A DNA stretch of 64,000 nucleotides from Streptomyces rhizosphaerihabitans (GCF_025399795.1 NZ_JAODTZ010000010.1:166603-230602), one strand, 5' to 3'; counted from the first letter of the stretch, positions 1 through 9,618 are shown. Numbers and translations are program-made. The notes: generated from the sequence alone by a model not told the origin.

Positions 1-206
1 GCGAGCGCGTCGTCGTGACGCGGCACGGGAAGCCCCTCGTCGCCCTGGTCTCCGCCGCCGACCTGGAGCGCCTCGAAGAACTCCAGGAGCCCGCGGACGA
101 TCAGGTGATCAGCGCTCTGTCCAGCGTCCGCGAGGTGGCGTCCGTGCCCCGCGAACGCCAGCGGTTCGGCATCGCCGCGGAACACCGGGGGCCCAGCGCC
201 TCCTAG
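1..206 (+). CDS. Phd/YefM-type antitoxin, 3' part only
   Basis: The reading frame is open from the window edge (codons begin at base 3), so the N-terminus is missing. The visible part reads ERVVVTRHGKPLVALVSA followed by ADLERLEEL, the typical middle of Phd/YefM antitoxins, in which the N-terminal half binds DNA and the C-terminal tail wraps a RelE- or Doc-type toxin. About 35 residues follow this motif. No toxin gene lies downstream: the next gene is ureA. The partner must be upstream of the window, or this is a solitary antitoxin-like regulator. Confidence 0.75.
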   Translation, partial: ERVVVTRHGKPLVALVSAADLERLEELQEPADDQVISALSSVREVASVPRERQRFGIAAEHRGPSAS

Positions 207-569
207 GGCTTCTCTGGTCGGACAGGCCCTGGTCACCGGCCCTGGTCACCGGCGCGGGACAACGGCTGCGGCAACGACCGCGCTCCGGGACCACCCCCGC
301 GGCCGAGCGGTATGCCGTATACGGTCCGGTCGCCGACAGGGTCGCGGCCTCCCCGGGTACCGGTGCGGCCCGACGGCATGAAACCGGGGAAGCGGGGCGG
401 CCTCGCGGGCCCGACGGAGCCCTTCCGCCCGGCCCTGGAGCGATCACGGGCTGGTTAACGTCCTCGAAACTCCGGCCAACTAGCGTGCCCATCCACGCCA
501 CCAGGGGTTTTGGTGGCTGCGGCCACCGGGCCCCGCACGGTCCGGAGCGAGGATGTGAGGTGGGACGCC
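207..569. other. Intergenic region before urease operon, no gene seen
   Basis: No convincing coding frame in these 363 bases. It holds a 13-bp tandem duplication (GGCCCTGGTCACC at 225-237 and 238-250) and, in its last third, the probable urease promoter with a GlnR-like box (listed separately). A TAGCGT at 481-486 is a reasonable -10 element. Confidence 0.6.
455..486 (+). promoter_or_regulatory. Candidate GlnR box and promoter of the urease operon
   Basis: TTAAC at 455-459, six bases, then GAAAC at 466-470. This fits the GlnR half-box pair gTnAC-n6-GAAAC with one mismatch. A -10-like TAGCGT follows at 481-486, so a bound GlnR would cover the -35 region and repress. GlnR control of ureA is established in Streptomyces coelicolor; here it is inferred from the motif only. 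The second a/b box pair downstream is poor. Confidence 0.5.
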
Positions 570-872
570 GTGCAACTGACCCCGCACGAGCAGGAGAAGC
601 TGCTGATCCATGTGGCAGCCGATGTCGCCGAGAAGCGCCGGGCCCGCGGACTGAAACTGAACCACCCCGAGGCCGTCGCCCTGATCACGTCGCATATCCT
701 CGAAGGCGCCCGTGACGGCCGTACCGTCGCCGAACTGATGTCCTCCGGGCGCAAGATCCTCACCCGGGACGACGTCATGACGGGCATCCCCGAGATGATC
801 CACGACGTCCAGGTCGAGGCGACCTTCCCGGACGGCACCAAGCTCGTCACCGTCCACGACCCGATCGTCTGA
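570..872 (+). CDS. ureA: Urease subunit gamma
   Basis: Small structural subunit of cytoplasmic nickel urease, which splits urea to ammonia and carbamate. The GTG at 570 gives [20 protein letters not shown] and exactly 100 residues, the normal UreA length; a Shine-Dalgarno GAGGTGGG lies at 557-564. An upstream in-frame start at 510 would add 20 residues not found in the family and is rejected. The conserved [10 protein letters not shown] and [11 protein letters not shown] segments are present. First gene of ureABC-F-G-D, 16 bases ahead of ureB. Confidence 0.95.
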   Translation: MQLTPHEQEKLLIHVAADVAEKRRARGLKLNHPEAVALITSHILEGARDGRTVAELMSSGRKILTRDDVMTGIPEMIHDVQVEATFPDGTKLVTVHDPIV

Positions 873-888
873 CGGGGGAGCGAGCGCC

Positions 889-1200
889 ATGATTCCCGGA
901 GAGATCCTCTTCGCCGAGGAGCCCGTCGTCTTCAACGAGGGCCGTGAGGTCACCCGGCTGACCGTCCTCAACGCCGCCGACCGCCCCGTCCAGGTCGGCT
1001 CCCACTACCACTTCGCCGAGGCCAACCCCGGTCTGGACTTCGACCGCGGCGCCGCGCGCGGCAAGCGGCTCAACGTCGCCGCAGGCACCGCCGTGCGCTT
1101 CGAGCCCGGCATCCCCGTCGACGTCGAACTCGTCCCGCTCGCCGGCGCCCGCGTGGTGCCCGGACTGCGCGGTGAGACCGGAGGTCCCCTCGATGCCTGA
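889..1200 (+). CDS. ureB: Urease subunit beta
   Basis: Beta structural subunit of urease; 103 residues, normal length. It starts [20 protein letters not shown] and carries the family core [19 protein letters not shown], which packs against UreC. The start is ATG at 889 behind GGGGGAGCGAG. The last eight bases overlap the start of ureC, a common coupling arrangement for these subunits. Confidence 0.95.
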   Translation: MIPGEILFAEEPVVFNEGREVTRLTVLNAADRPVQVGSHYHFAEANPGLDFDRGAARGKRLNVAAGTAVRFEPGIPVDVELVPLAGARVVPGLRGETGGPLDA

Positions 1201-2914
1201 GATCTCGCGCGGCGCGTACGCCGACCTGTTCGGTCCGACGACCGGCGACCGTATCCGCCTCGCGGACACCGACCTGCTGATCGAGATCGAGGAGGACCGT
1301 TCCGGCGGGCCCGGCCTCGCCGGCGACGAGGCGGTGTTCGGCGGAGGCAAGGTCATCCGCGAATCCATGGGCCAGGCGCGCGCTACGCGCGCAGACGGCA
1401 CCCCGGACACGGTCGTCACCGGCGTCGTGATCATCGACCACTGGGGGATCGTCAAGGCCGACGTCGGCATCCGCGACGGCCGGATCTCCGGCATCGGAAA
1501 GGCCGGCAACCCGGACACCATGGACGGTGTCCATCCCGACCTGGTGATCGGCCCCGAGACCGAGATCATCGCGGGCAACGGGCGGATCATGACCGCGGGT
1601 GCCATCGACGCGCACGTCCATCTGATCTGCCCGCAGATCGCCGACGAGGCGCTCGCCTCCGGCATCACGACGCTCGTCGGCGGTGGCACGGGCCCCGCCG
1701 AGGGCTCCAAGGCGACCACCGTCACGCCCGGTCCCTGGCATCTGGCCCGGATGCTGGAGGCGATGGAGGGGTACCCGCTCAACTTCGGTCTGCTCGGCAA
1801 GGGCAACACCGTCTCGCACGACGCGATGCTGTCGCAGATCCGGGGCGGCGCGCTCGGCCTGAAGATCCACGAGGACTGGGGCTCCACGCCCGCCGCGATC
1901 GACGCCGCGCTCACCGTCGCCGACCGCACCGGCATCCAGGTCGCCATCCACACCGACACGCTCAACGAGGCCGGGTTCGTCGCCGACACCCTCGCCGCCA
2001 TCGCCGGACGAGGCATCCACGCGTACCACACGGAGGGTGCGGGCGGCGGGCACGCGCCGGACATCATGTCCGTGGTCTCCGAGCCGTACGTGCTGCCCAG
2101 CTCCACCAACCCGACCCGGCCCTACACCGTCAACACCGCCGAGGAACACCTCGACATGCTGATGGTCTGCCACCACCTGAACCCGGCGGTGCCGGAGGAC
2201 CTGGCCTTCGCCGAGTCCCGTATCCGGCCCTCGACCATCGGGGCCGAGGACATACTCCACGACCTCGGCGCCATCTCGATCATCTCCTCCGACTCCCAGG
2301 CCATGGGCCGTGTCGGCGAGGTCATCATGCGGACCTGGCAGACGGCCCATGTGATGAAGCGGCGCCGGGGCGCGCTGCCGGGTGACGGCCGCGCGGACAA
2401 CCACCGTGTACGTCGCTATGTCGCCAAATACACGATCAACCCGGCGCTGGCGCAAGGGCTCGCCCGCGAGATCGGCTCCGTGGAGACCGGCAAGCTCGCG
2501 GACCTGGTGCTGTGGGAGCCCGCGTTCTTCGGGGTCAAGCCGCACCTGGTCATCAAGGGCGGAATGATCGCGTACGCGCAGATGGGCGACGCCAACGCCT
2601 CCATTCCGACACCCCAACCCGTCCTGCCCCGGCCGATGTTCGGGGCGATCGGGCGGGCCCCGGCCGCCAACTCGTTCAACTTCGTGGCACCGCTGGCCAT
2701 CGAGGACGGGCTGCCGGAACGGCTCTCGCTCGGCAAGCGGTTCGTCGCCATCGAGTCGACCCGGGCGGTGACCAAGGCCGACATGCGGGAGAACGACGCA
2801 CGGCCCGAGGTACGGATCGACCCCGACAGTTTCGCCGTGCACATCGACGGGGAGCTCGTCGAGGCGACTCCGGCCGCCGAACTGCCCATGGCCCAGCGTT
2901 ACTTCCTCTTCTGA
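1193..2914 (+). CDS. ureC: Urease catalytic subunit alpha
   Basis: Catalytic subunit with the di-nickel site. Start ATG at 1193 ([16 protein letters not shown]), 573 residues; the longer frame from 1172 would add seven residues that overlap ureB. The nickel-binding AHVHLICPQ has His141 and His143; the Lys that becomes carbamylated is Lys224 in [11 protein letters not shown]; the mobile-flap MVCHHLNP lies near residue 325. All expected active-site elements are present, so the enzyme should be functional once activated by UreF, UreG and UreD. Its stop overlaps the ureF start by one base (TGATG). Confidence 0.97.
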   Translation: MPEISRGAYADLFGPTTGDRIRLADTDLLIEIEEDRSGGPGLAGDEAVFGGGKVIRESMGQARATRADGTPDTVVTGVVIIDHWGIVKADVGIRDGRISGIGKAGNPDTMDGVHPDLVIGPETEIIAGNGRIMTAGAIDAHVHLICPQIADEALASGITTLVGGGTGPAEGSKATTVTPGPWHLARMLEAMEGYPLNFGLLGKGNTVSHDAMLSQIRGGALGLKIHEDWGSTPAAIDAALTVADRTGIQVAIHTDTLNEAGFVADTLAAIAGRGIHAYHTEGAGGGHAPDIMSVVSEPYVLPSSTNPTRPYTVNTAEEHLDMLMVCHHLNPAVPEDLAFAESRIRPSTIGAEDILHDLGAISIISSDSQAMGRVGEVIMRTWQTAHVMKRRRGALPGDGRADNHRVRRYVAKYTINPALAQGLAREIGSVETGKLADLVLWEPAFFGVKPHLVIKGGMIAYAQMGDANASIPTPQPVLPRPMFGAIGRAPAANSFNFVAPLAIEDGLPERLSLGKRFVAIESTRAVTKADMRENDARPEVRIDPDSFAVHIDGELVEATPAAELPMAQRYFLF

Positions 2915-3588
2915 TGTCCCGGGCAGCACTTCTCGTCCTGGCCGACGGCCGCTTTCCCGCCGGAGGGCACGCGCACTCCGGCGGCGCCGAGGCTGCCGTC
3001 AAGGCCGGGCGGATCACCGGAGCGGCGACGCTGGAGGACTTCTGCAGGGGCCGGCTGCACACGACGGGACTTGTCTCGGCCGCGCTGGCCGCGGCGGGCG
3101 CGCTCGGGGTCGATCCGTCGGCCCTGGACGCGGCCGCCGACGCGCGCACGCCCTCCCTCGCGCTGCGGGTCGCCGCGCGTCGGCTGGGACGGCAGCTCGT
3201 GCGGGCGGCCAGGGCGACCTGGCCCTCCGCCGAACTCGACGCGCTGGCCAGGGAGTTCCCCAAGGGTGCCCATCAGCCAGTGGTGCTGGGTGTGGCGGCG
3301 CGGGCTGCCGGGCTGGGGCCCGAGGGCGCCGCGTACTGCTCCGTGTACGAGTGCGTCAGTGGGCCGGCGTCGGCGACGGTGAGGTTGCTGAGTCTTGATC
3401 CGTTCGACGCGACGGCCGCGCTGGCCCGGCTCGCGCCGGAGCTGGATGTCGTCGCCCACGCGGCGGCGAGTGCGGCGCGGCGGGTCCTCGACGACGGGGT
3501 CGAGGCTCTCCCTGCCGCGTCGGCGCCGCTGCTGGAGATCAGCGCGGAGGCGCATGCGGCCTGGCCGGTACGTCTCTTCGCGTCGTAG
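2914..3588 (+). CDS. ureF: Urease accessory protein UreF
   Basis: All-helical accessory protein that joins UreD and UreG in the urease activation complex and gates GTP-dependent nickel delivery. 224 residues from ATG 2914 ([20 protein letters not shown]). The family start L..D.RFP.GGHAHSGG is clear. It is translationally coupled to ureC by TGATG. After it the operon is interrupted by about 690 bases of repetitive DNA before ureG, which is unusual because accessory genes normally overlap. Confidence 0.9.
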   Translation: MSRAALLVLADGRFPAGGHAHSGGAEAAVKAGRITGAATLEDFCRGRLHTTGLVSAALAAAGALGVDPSALDAAADARTPSLALRVAARRLGRQLVRAARATWPSAELDALAREFPKGAHQPVVLGVAARAAGLGPEGAAYCSVYECVSGPASATVRLLSLDPFDATAALARLAPELDVVAHAAASAARRVLDDGVEALPAASAPLLEISAEAHAAWPVRLFAS

Positions 3589-4100
3589 ACGCCGCGGGCT
3601 CTCGGACCGCCGGGAGCCCGCGGGCTCGCAGACCGCAGGGAACCTCGGACCTCTCGGACTGCTGGCAGTCTGCGGGACTTCACGGCGCTGGGAGTCTGTG
3701 GGACTTCACGGCGCAGGGTTGTCCACAGGTTTCCGCGGCGTGGAGGTCCCGCGGGACTTCGCGTCCCAGGGAGTCTTCGGCCTTCGCGGGGAGTCCACGG
3801 ACCCCTGCGTGGTGGGGAGTCCGCGGATTCCTGCGTGGTGGGGAGTCCGCGGATTCCTGCGTGGTGGGGAGTCCACGGATTCCTGCGTGGTGGGGAGTCT
3901 TCGGCCTCCGTGCCGTGGGAAGTCCATGCTCCCTCGCGTCGCGGGGAATCCGCGGGCCCTTCGCGTTGCGAGGAGTCCACGGACCCACGCGTCGCGGAGA
4001 CTCCACGGACCCACGCGTCGCGGAGGTTCCGTGGACCTTTGCCCGCGGAGTCCGCGGGACTCCGCATCACAGCAAGCCCGTGGGGTGGCCGCGTCGGACG
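3589..4100. repeat. 26-bp tandem repeat array between ureF and ureG
   Basis: GAGTCC or GAGTCT recurs at exactly 26-base spacing at 3791, 3817, 3843, 3869 and 3895; the unit reads GAGTCCGCGGATTCCTGCGT plus GGTGGG. Each unit holds a near-palindrome (GAGTCC GC GGATTC). Degenerate copies continue to about 4070 (GAATCC, GAGTCC, GACTCC) with 26-27 base steps, and looser relatives fill 3600-3790. Because 26 is not a multiple of three, no protein repeat results. No gene is seen here; 4100-4281 is plain intergenic sequence ending in the ureG ribosome site. Confidence 0.85.
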
Positions 4101-4281
4101 TGGTCACTCCATTTGCCTCACCGTTCCCGGAGGTGTCGGGCCCGCTCGATCCGTCGGGGGATCCATGGCCTCCGGGGCAGCCGCCCCCAACCCCTGCCGC
4201 CTGCCCCGAAAGGCCTGGTCCGTGAACGGCGGACGGGCCGCCTCGGGGCCGGCGCGTACCGAACGAAGCTGGAGCCGAACC

Positions 4282-4959
4282 ATGCACCTCGATCACACTC
4301 ACGACGGGCCGTCCGCGATCAGCGCCGATGCCCACCGGCCCGACGGCACGCGCCGCGCCCTGCGCATAGGGCTCGGCGGACCCGTCGGTTCCGGGAAGAC
4401 AGCCACCGTCGCCGCGCTCTGCCGGGCGCTGCGCGACGAGCTCTCCCTCGCCGTCGTCACCAACGACATCTACACCCGGGAGGACGCCGAATTCCTGCTC
4501 CGGGAAGCGGTGCTGCCGCCCGAACGGATCACCGCCGTCGAGACGGGCGCCTGCCCGCACACCGCGATCCGGGACGACATCTCCGCGAACCTCGAAGCGG
4601 TCGAGGACCTGGAGGACGAGATCGGGCCGCTGGACCTGATCCTCGTGGAGTCGGGCGGCGACAACCTCACCGCGACCTTCTCCAAGGGGCTGGTCGACGC
4701 GCAGATCTTCGTGATCGACGTCGCGGGCGGGGACGACATCCCGCGCAAGGGCGGCCCCGGTGTCACGACGGCCGACCTGCTCGTCGTGAACAAGACCGAC
4801 CTGGCGCCGTACGTCGGCTCCGACCTGGGACGGATGGCGACCGACGCCAAGGCGCAGCGGGCCGAACTGCCCGTGGTCTTCCAGTCGCTCAGGACCGAGA
4901 GCGGCGTCACGGAGGTCGCCGCCTGGGTGCGCGAACGGCTCGCGGCGTGGACGGCATGA
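4282..4959 (+). CDS. ureG: Urease accessory GTPase UreG
   Basis: SIMIBI-class GTPase that carries nickel to apo-urease. 225 residues from ATG 4282, with GGAG at 4271-4274 as ribosome site. P-loop [10 protein letters not shown], the metal-binding [10 protein letters not shown] (Cys-Pro-His), ESGGDNL, and the guanine-specific VVNKTDL are all present. The short N-terminal HLDHTHDG has three His that may help hold metal. It follows the repeat array and so may have its own transcription start. Its stop overlaps ureD in ATGA. Confidence 0.96.
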   Translation: MHLDHTHDGPSAISADAHRPDGTRRALRIGLGGPVGSGKTATVAALCRALRDELSLAVVTNDIYTREDAEFLLREAVLPPERITAVETGACPHTAIRDDISANLEAVEDLEDEIGPLDLILVESGGDNLTATFSKGLVDAQIFVIDVAGGDDIPRKGGPGVTTADLLVVNKTDLAPYVGSDLGRMATDAKAQRAELPVVFQSLRTESGVTEVAAWVRERLAAWTA

Positions 4960-5714
4960 CGACGGCGGGAGTGCGCGCCACCGCGCGGATCGAGGCCAGG
5001 GACGACGGCCGGGGCGGGACCTCGCTGCCGGTGCTGGACGGGGAGGGGCCGCTCGCCCTGCGCCGGATCCGGAGCAGCGGGTCCGAGGCGCGCGTGATGC
5101 TGGTGGGGGCGATGAGCGGACCGCTCGGCGGCGATCACCTCGCCGTCGAGACCCGGGTCGGTCCGGGCGCGCGGCTGCGGGTCGGCTCGGCCGCCGCCAC
5201 CATCGCCCTGCCCGGACAGGCCAAGGGCGAGGCCCGCTACGACGTGCGCCTCGACGTTGCCGATGGAGGTGAACTGGCCTGGCTGCCGGAGCAGTTGATC
5301 TCTGCCGGCGGCAGTGAACTGTTCGTCTCCTCGTGCGTCGGCCTTCGGGGCGACGCACGTCTCGTCTTCCGGGAGGAGCAGGTGCTCGGCCGTGTCGGTG
5401 AGCAACCCGGACGGCTCACCAGCCGTCTCACCGTGCGACGGGACGGACGGACCCTGCTCGACCAGGAGTTGGCGTGCGGTCCCGGTGCTCCCGGCGGCTG
5501 GGACGGGCCCGCTGTCCTTGCGGGGCATCGGGCGCTCGGGCAACTTGTCGTCGTACGACCGGAGTTCGAGAAGGAGATGCCGGCGGCACGCCTGCTGGGC
5601 GAGTACGCCGCGCTCACCCCGCTCGCCGGGCCTGCCGTGCTCGTGACGGTGCTCGCCCCCGACGCGCTGCTGCTTCGGCGAGTGCTGGACGAGGCTCTCC
5701 GCGACCTCACGTAA
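4956..5714 (+). CDS. ureD: Urease accessory protein UreD (UreH)
   Basis: Scaffold of the urease activation complex; it binds UreC directly and receives nickel from UreG. 252 residues from ATG 4956, coupled to ureG by a four-base overlap. The conserved middle [17 protein letters not shown] and [18 protein letters not shown] mark the family. No ureE gene is present in the operon, as usual in actinobacteria. Confidence 0.9.
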   Translation: MTTAGVRATARIEARDDGRGGTSLPVLDGEGPLALRRIRSSGSEARVMLVGAMSGPLGGDHLAVETRVGPGARLRVGSAAATIALPGQAKGEARYDVRLDVADGGELAWLPEQLISAGGSELFVSSCVGLRGDARLVFREEQVLGRVGEQPGRLTSRLTVRRDGRTLLDQELACGPGAPGGWDGPAVLAGHRALGQLVVVRPEFEKEMPAARLLGEYAALTPLAGPAVLVTVLAPDALLLRRVLDEALRDLT

Positions 5715-5882
5715 CGTCAATTGTCTTCGACAGAGGGCAGGTTCGCGCCACATTCACCGCTCAACGGAACACGGCATACCGGCTATCGGATTGGTAAAGA
5801 ACACCGGTCACGTCTGTTGCCAGGTACCTCACAGCAGAAAGGATCCCCGTATCCATCGCAACGATGTACGGGGAGGTCACAC

Positions 5883-7493
5883 TTGAGGTCCAAGAGACCG
5901 ACGAATCGGGTGGCAGCGCTCGGTTCGGCCGGAGCGCTCGTCACCGCGACCCTGATAGCCGGAGCCGTCGCGGCCCCGTCGGCCACCGCCGACTCGCGGC
6001 ACGGCCGGAGTTACGGGCAGAGCCGCGAGCAGCGCGGAGCGGCCATCGCCGCCGAACGGGCCGCCAAGGCCGGGATCGACTGGCAGGACTGCCCCGCGGA
6101 CTGGGGCTTCGAGAAGCCGATCCAGTGCGGCTGGGTCAGCGTGCCGCTGGACTACGCCCACCCCTACGGCAAGCAGATCAAGCTGGCCGTGGACCGCATC
6201 GGGAACACCGGCACGAAGGAGGAGCGCCAGGGCGCGCTCGTCTACAACCCGGGCGGCCCCGGCGCCTCGGGCATGCGCTTCCCGCGCCGTGTCACCACCA
6301 AGAGCCCCCTGTGGGTGAACACCTCGAAGGCGTACGACTTCGTGGGCTTCGACCCGCGCGGTGTCGGCCACTCGGCGCCCATCTCCTGCATTGACCCGCA
6401 GGAGTTCGTCAAGGCGCCCAAGGCCGACCCGGTCCCGGACTCCGAGGCGGACAAGCGCGTCCAGCGCAAGCTCGCCGCGGAGTACGCGGACGGCTGTGCC
6501 GAGCGCAGCGGCAAGGCCGTGCTGGAGCAGATGACCACGCCCAACACGGCACGCGACCTCGATGTCATCCGGGCCGGGCTCGGCGAGAAGAAGCTCAACT
6601 ACCTGGGCGTCTCGTACGGAACGTACCTCGGCGCCGTCTACGGCACGCTCTTCCCGGGGCATGTGCGCCGTATGGTCGTCGACAGCGTCGTCAACCCCTC
6701 GCGCGAGAACATCTGGTACCAGGCCAACCTGGAGCAGGACATCGCCTTCGAGGGCCGCTGGAAGGACTGGGAGGACTGGGTCGCCAAGAACGACGCGGCC
6801 TTCCACCTCGGTGACACCCGCGCCAAGGTGCAGGACCAGTGGCTGAAGCTGCGTGCCACCGCGAAGAAGAGCCCGCTGGGTGGCGTCGTCGGCCCCGCCG
6901 AGCTGATCTCCTTCTTCCAGAGCGCCCCGTACTACGACTCCTCGTGGGTGCCTACCGCCTCGGTGTTCAGCAAGTACGTCGCCGGTGACACCCAGGCGCT
7001 CGTCGACGCCGCGGCCCCTGACCTGACCGACACGGCGGGCAACATCTCCTCGGAGAACAGCAACGCCGTGTACACGGCCGTCGAGTGCACCGACGCCCAG
7101 TGGCCCACCAGCTGGCGCCGGTGGGACAGGGACAACACGCGACTCAACACGCAATATCCGTTCATGACATGGGCGAATGCGTGGATGAACCTGCCGTGCG
7201 CGAGCTGGCCGGTCAAGCAGCAGTCCCCGGTGGAGGTGAAGACCGGCAAGGGTCTGCCGGCCGTCCTCATCGTGCAGTCCACGAATGACGCCGCCACTCC
7301 GTACCCCGGTGCCGTCGAACTGCACAAGCGGTTCAAGGGCTCCCGCCTGATCACCGAGCAGGGCGCGGGCTCGCACGGTGTGACAGGTCTGGTCAACCCG
7401 TGCATCAACGGGCGGGTGGACTCCTACCTGCTCACCGGCAAGACGGACGCCGCCGATGTGACGTGCACCCCGCACGCCACTCCGCAGCCGTAG
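5883..7493 (+). CDS. Secreted tripeptidyl aminopeptidase, S33 alpha/beta hydrolase
   Basis: Exported serine peptidase that removes N-terminal tripeptides or other short peptides, as in streptomycete Tap enzymes. The only sensible start is TTG at 5883, with GGGAGG at 5871-5876; it gives a signal peptide (SKRPTNRVAALG, then a hydrophobic stretch, then APSATA) and 536 residues. Upstream in-frame codons from 5721 do not look like protein. The oxyanion motif YNPGGPGASG, nucleophile elbow GVSYGTYLG and C-terminal GSHGVTG with the catalytic His fit the family. A strong hairpin follows the stop. Confidence 0.88.
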   Translation: MRSKRPTNRVAALGSAGALVTATLIAGAVAAPSATADSRHGRSYGQSREQRGAAIAAERAAKAGIDWQDCPADWGFEKPIQCGWVSVPLDYAHPYGKQIKLAVDRIGNTGTKEERQGALVYNPGGPGASGMRFPRRVTTKSPLWVNTSKAYDFVGFDPRGVGHSAPISCIDPQEFVKAPKADPVPDSEADKRVQRKLAAEYADGCAERSGKAVLEQMTTPNTARDLDVIRAGLGEKKLNYLGVSYGTYLGAVYGTLFPGHVRRMVVDSVVNPSRENIWYQANLEQDIAFEGRWKDWEDWVAKNDAAFHLGDTRAKVQDQWLKLRATAKKSPLGGVVGPAELISFFQSAPYYDSSWVPTASVFSKYVAGDTQALVDAAAPDLTDTAGNISSENSNAVYTAVECTDAQWPTSWRRWDRDNTRLNTQYPFMTWANAWMNLPCASWPVKQQSPVEVKTGKGLPAVLIVQSTNDAATPYPGAVELHKRFKGSRLITEQGAGSHGVTGLVNPCINGRVDSYLLTGKTDAADVTCTPHATPQP

Positions 7494-7505
7494 TCCTTGC
7501 TGCAT

Positions 7506-7538
7506 GAGGGGGCGGCCGGTCCGACCGGCCGCCCCCTC
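7506..7538. terminator. Bidirectional terminator hairpin
   Basis: A perfect 15-bp stem (GAGGGGGCGGCCGGT at 7506-7520 and its complement at 7524-7538) with a three-base loop lies between convergent genes ending at 7493 and 7563. It has no U-run, as is common for Streptomyces terminators. Confidence 0.8.
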
Positions 7539-7562
7539 GGTCGTACGTGTCGCATCGCCGCC

Positions 7563-8588
7563 TCAGGACGCGAGCCAGGCGTCCTCCGCCGCGTAGTCGA
7601 ACAGATCCCCGTAGTTCTTGGACATCGCGGGATACGCCCCACGCCAGTCCCGTCCCGCGAGCTGCCGCTCGATCGAGGCGATCGTCTCCGGGAGCGTGTC
7701 GGCGTACCGGATCACGGGGCGATGGCCCAACTCCCGCTCGGCGGCGCTCATGTCGCAGATCACGGGCTGGGGGACCGACCAAGGGGTGTCGCCCACCGTG
7801 GGGGACGGGGGAGGCCCGTCCACGAGGACGTCCTCCGTCCGGGCGCCCATCACCGCGTCGATGGCCCGCGCGATCTCCGCCACGGTCGGCGCCTCGGGGT
7901 CGCACGCGTTGAGGACGCGCGAGCCCGGTCGCGCGGAGGCCAGGCGGATCAGTTCGGCGAGGGTGTGGACGCTCACCGGGTGGAAACGGCTCGCGCCGCC
8001 GAACGCGAGGATCCGCCTGCGGCGGCCGTCGAGATTGCGCTTGACGACGTACAGCTCGCGGGGGGTGCGGCCGTGCGGGCCGTGGACGGCGCCCGCCCGC
8101 AGCAGCGTCGTCGGCAACCGGTCGCCCGCCGCGAGGAGTTCACGCTCCAGGGCCACTTTGCGCGTGCTGTACGTGGACTCGCCGGGCGGGACGGTCCGTT
8201 GGCTCTCCGGGATCGGCACCGGATACGCGGGAAAGCCGTCCGGCTCGGACTGGGTGTCGAAACCGCGCCCCTTGTCGTCCTCGTACACCGACACGCTGGA
8301 GATGACGACCGCCGAGCCGACCCGGCCGGCGAGCGCCGTCAACTGCCGCGCGTGGCCGGCTCCGTACGCCACGATGTCCACCAGCGCGTCGCAGCCGTCA
8401 CCGACCACCGTGGCCAGTGCGGTGTCGTCGTCCCGGTCCAGCGCGGCCGTGCGCACCTCGGCGGGCCAGCCGTCGTCGCGGCCGCCGCCGCGTGACACGG
8501 CCGTCACGTCCCAGCCGTCCCGCGCGAGCGCTTTCACGGCAGCGCGCCCGATCTGTCCTGTCGCTCCGATCACCACAGCACGTCTCAT
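7563..8588 (-). CDS. NAD-dependent epimerase/dehydratase family protein
   Basis: 341 residues, Rossmann fold. It starts MRRAVVIGATGQIGRAAVKA with the GxxGxxG nucleotide motif of extended short-chain dehydrogenases. The classical YxxxK pair is present as YSTRK around residue 145. The substrate cannot be told from sequence; such proteins act on nucleotide sugars or related carbonyl compounds. It stands alone, convergent with the peptidase gene and 43 bases from the acyltransferase gene. Confidence 0.75.
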   Translation of the reverse strand: MRRAVVIGATGQIGRAAVKALARDGWDVTAVSRGGGRDDGWPAEVRTAALDRDDDTALATVVGDGCDALVDIVAYGAGHARQLTALAGRVGSAVVISSVSVYEDDKGRGFDTQSEPDGFPAYPVPIPESQRTVPPGESTYSTRKVALERELLAAGDRLPTTLLRAGAVHGPHGRTPRELYVVKRNLDGRRRRILAFGGASRFHPVSVHTLAELIRLASARPGSRVLNACDPEAPTVAEIARAIDAVMGARTEDVLVDGPPPSPTVGDTPWSVPQPVICDMSAAERELGHRPVIRYADTLPETIASIERQLAGRDWRGAYPAMSKNYGDLFDYAAEDAWLAS

Positions 8589-8631
8589 ACGTAAGAAACG
8601 TACAGGACGTACGCATGAGTTCCCGGTTTGG

Positions 8632-9357
8632 TCAACTCAGCGGCATCCGGGGGAACTTGCGGCCCGCCTCAGCCTTCTCGGCGGCCTCCTCGGCCTTGAC
8701 GACGGCCGCGTACCGGTCGACGTACTCCTGCTCGGAGAGAGTGAGGATGGCGTACATGATCTCGTCGGTGATGGCGCGCAGGATGGCCTTCTCGCCCTCC
8801 ATCCCGGCATAGCGCGAGAAGTCGAGAGGCTTGCCGAAGCGGATCACCACGGGATGGATCCGCGGGAGTTTCCTGCCCGGGGGCTGGGCCTCGAAGGTGC
8901 CGATCATCGCGCAGGGGATGACCGGGGCCTGGGCCCGCAGGGCCATCACCGCGACGCCGACCTTGCCCTTGTAGAGCCGTCCGTCGTGCGAGCGGGTGCC
9001 TTCGGGGTAGATGCCGAGCAACTCGTCCTTGCGCAGCACGCCGAGCCCCTCGCGGATCGCGGCCTGCCCCGCCTCCTTGCCGGAACGGTCCACCGGAATC
9101 TGTCCGATGCTGCGGAAGAAGGCCGCCGTCAGCCGCCCCTTGATACCGGGCCCGGTGAAGTACTCGGCCTTCGCGAGGAAGGTGATCCGGCGCTTCAGGA
9201 TCGCCGGCATCAGGAAGTGGTCCGCGAAGGACAGGTGATTGCCTGCCACGATGGCCGGGCCCGACGACGGTACGTGCTCAAGGCCCTCGATCCGAGGCCG
9301 GAAGACCAGTCTCAACAGTGGACCCAGAAGCACATATTTGAGTACGTAATAAAACAC
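8632..9357 (-). CDS. 1-acylglycerol-3-phosphate acyltransferase (PlsC family)
   Basis: Membrane-associated acyltransferase of phospholipid synthesis. The GTG at 9357 (VFYYVLKYVLLGPLLRL) is preceded by GAGGAG and gives 241 residues; the longer frame to 9447 lacks a ribosome site. The catalytic HX4D motif is NHLSFADH, and the substrate-binding EGTRS follows about 70 residues later. An amphipathic N-terminus probably anchors it to the membrane. Alone between two unrelated minus-strand genes. Confidence 0.88.
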   Translation of the reverse strand: MFYYVLKYVLLGPLLRLVFRPRIEGLEHVPSSGPAIVAGNHLSFADHFLMPAILKRRITFLAKAEYFTGPGIKGRLTAAFFRSIGQIPVDRSGKEAGQAAIREGLGVLRKDELLGIYPEGTRSHDGRLYKGKVGVAVMALRAQAPVIPCAMIGTFEAQPPGRKLPRIHPVVIRFGKPLDFSRYAGMEGEKAILRAITDEIMYAILTLSEQEYVDRYAAVVKAEEAAEKAEAGRKFPRMPLS

Positions 9358-9461
9358 TGGGGCGCTCCTCGTTTCCCCCGGGGAGCGATCAGTGTAGGCG
9401 CGGCCGTCGCCGGGCGTAACCAGCGCGGTGTCACCCTCTGTGGCCACTTGGCCGGTATCGA

Positions 9462-9572
9462 ACCCCTTGCGTCACGATTTTCTCCCGAGCCCCGAGAGGT
9501 GACCGGAGTTCTTCGGCCGTGGTCGTGAGCGGCGGCGCCGAACGGGCGGCGGAGCCGTTCCGTGGCGCCGAC
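9462..9572 (-). pseudogene. Decayed duplicate of the rocD 3' end
   Basis: Read on the minus strand this stretch gives APPLTTTAEELRSPLGAREK and IVTQGV, which matches the last 25-37 residues of RocD (APPLTITAEELKSALGSLEK, VLTQGV). The two copies lie 161 bases apart in direct orientation (ACCCCTTGCGTCA at 9462-9474 and 9623-9635). The stop codon of the copy is lost and there is no start, so it is a fragment left by a partial tandem duplication. Confidence 0.75.
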
Positions 9573-9618
9573 AGCGCGGGGTGCAGGACGACGCGTCGGC
9601 GGCCACGGACCGATGTGC

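Noticed and set aside
207..569. Toxin gene partner for the Phd-like antitoxin
   Set aside because: No frame in this stretch shows RelE, Doc or PIN patterns or a ribosome site; the partner is probably upstream of the window.
1070..2929. Long minus-strand open frame antisense to ureC
   Set aside because: The frame is open only because of high GC at third positions of ureC; its translation is Gly/Arg/Val/Asp-rich with no motif, and there is no ribosome site.
3791..3916. Possible CRISPR array
   Set aside because: Repeats are directly adjacent with no unique spacers, and no cas genes are nearby.
3706..5358. Minus-strand frame across the repeat array and ureG
   Set aside because: Low-complexity translation of the 26-base repeats joined to the antisense of ureG; no family pattern.
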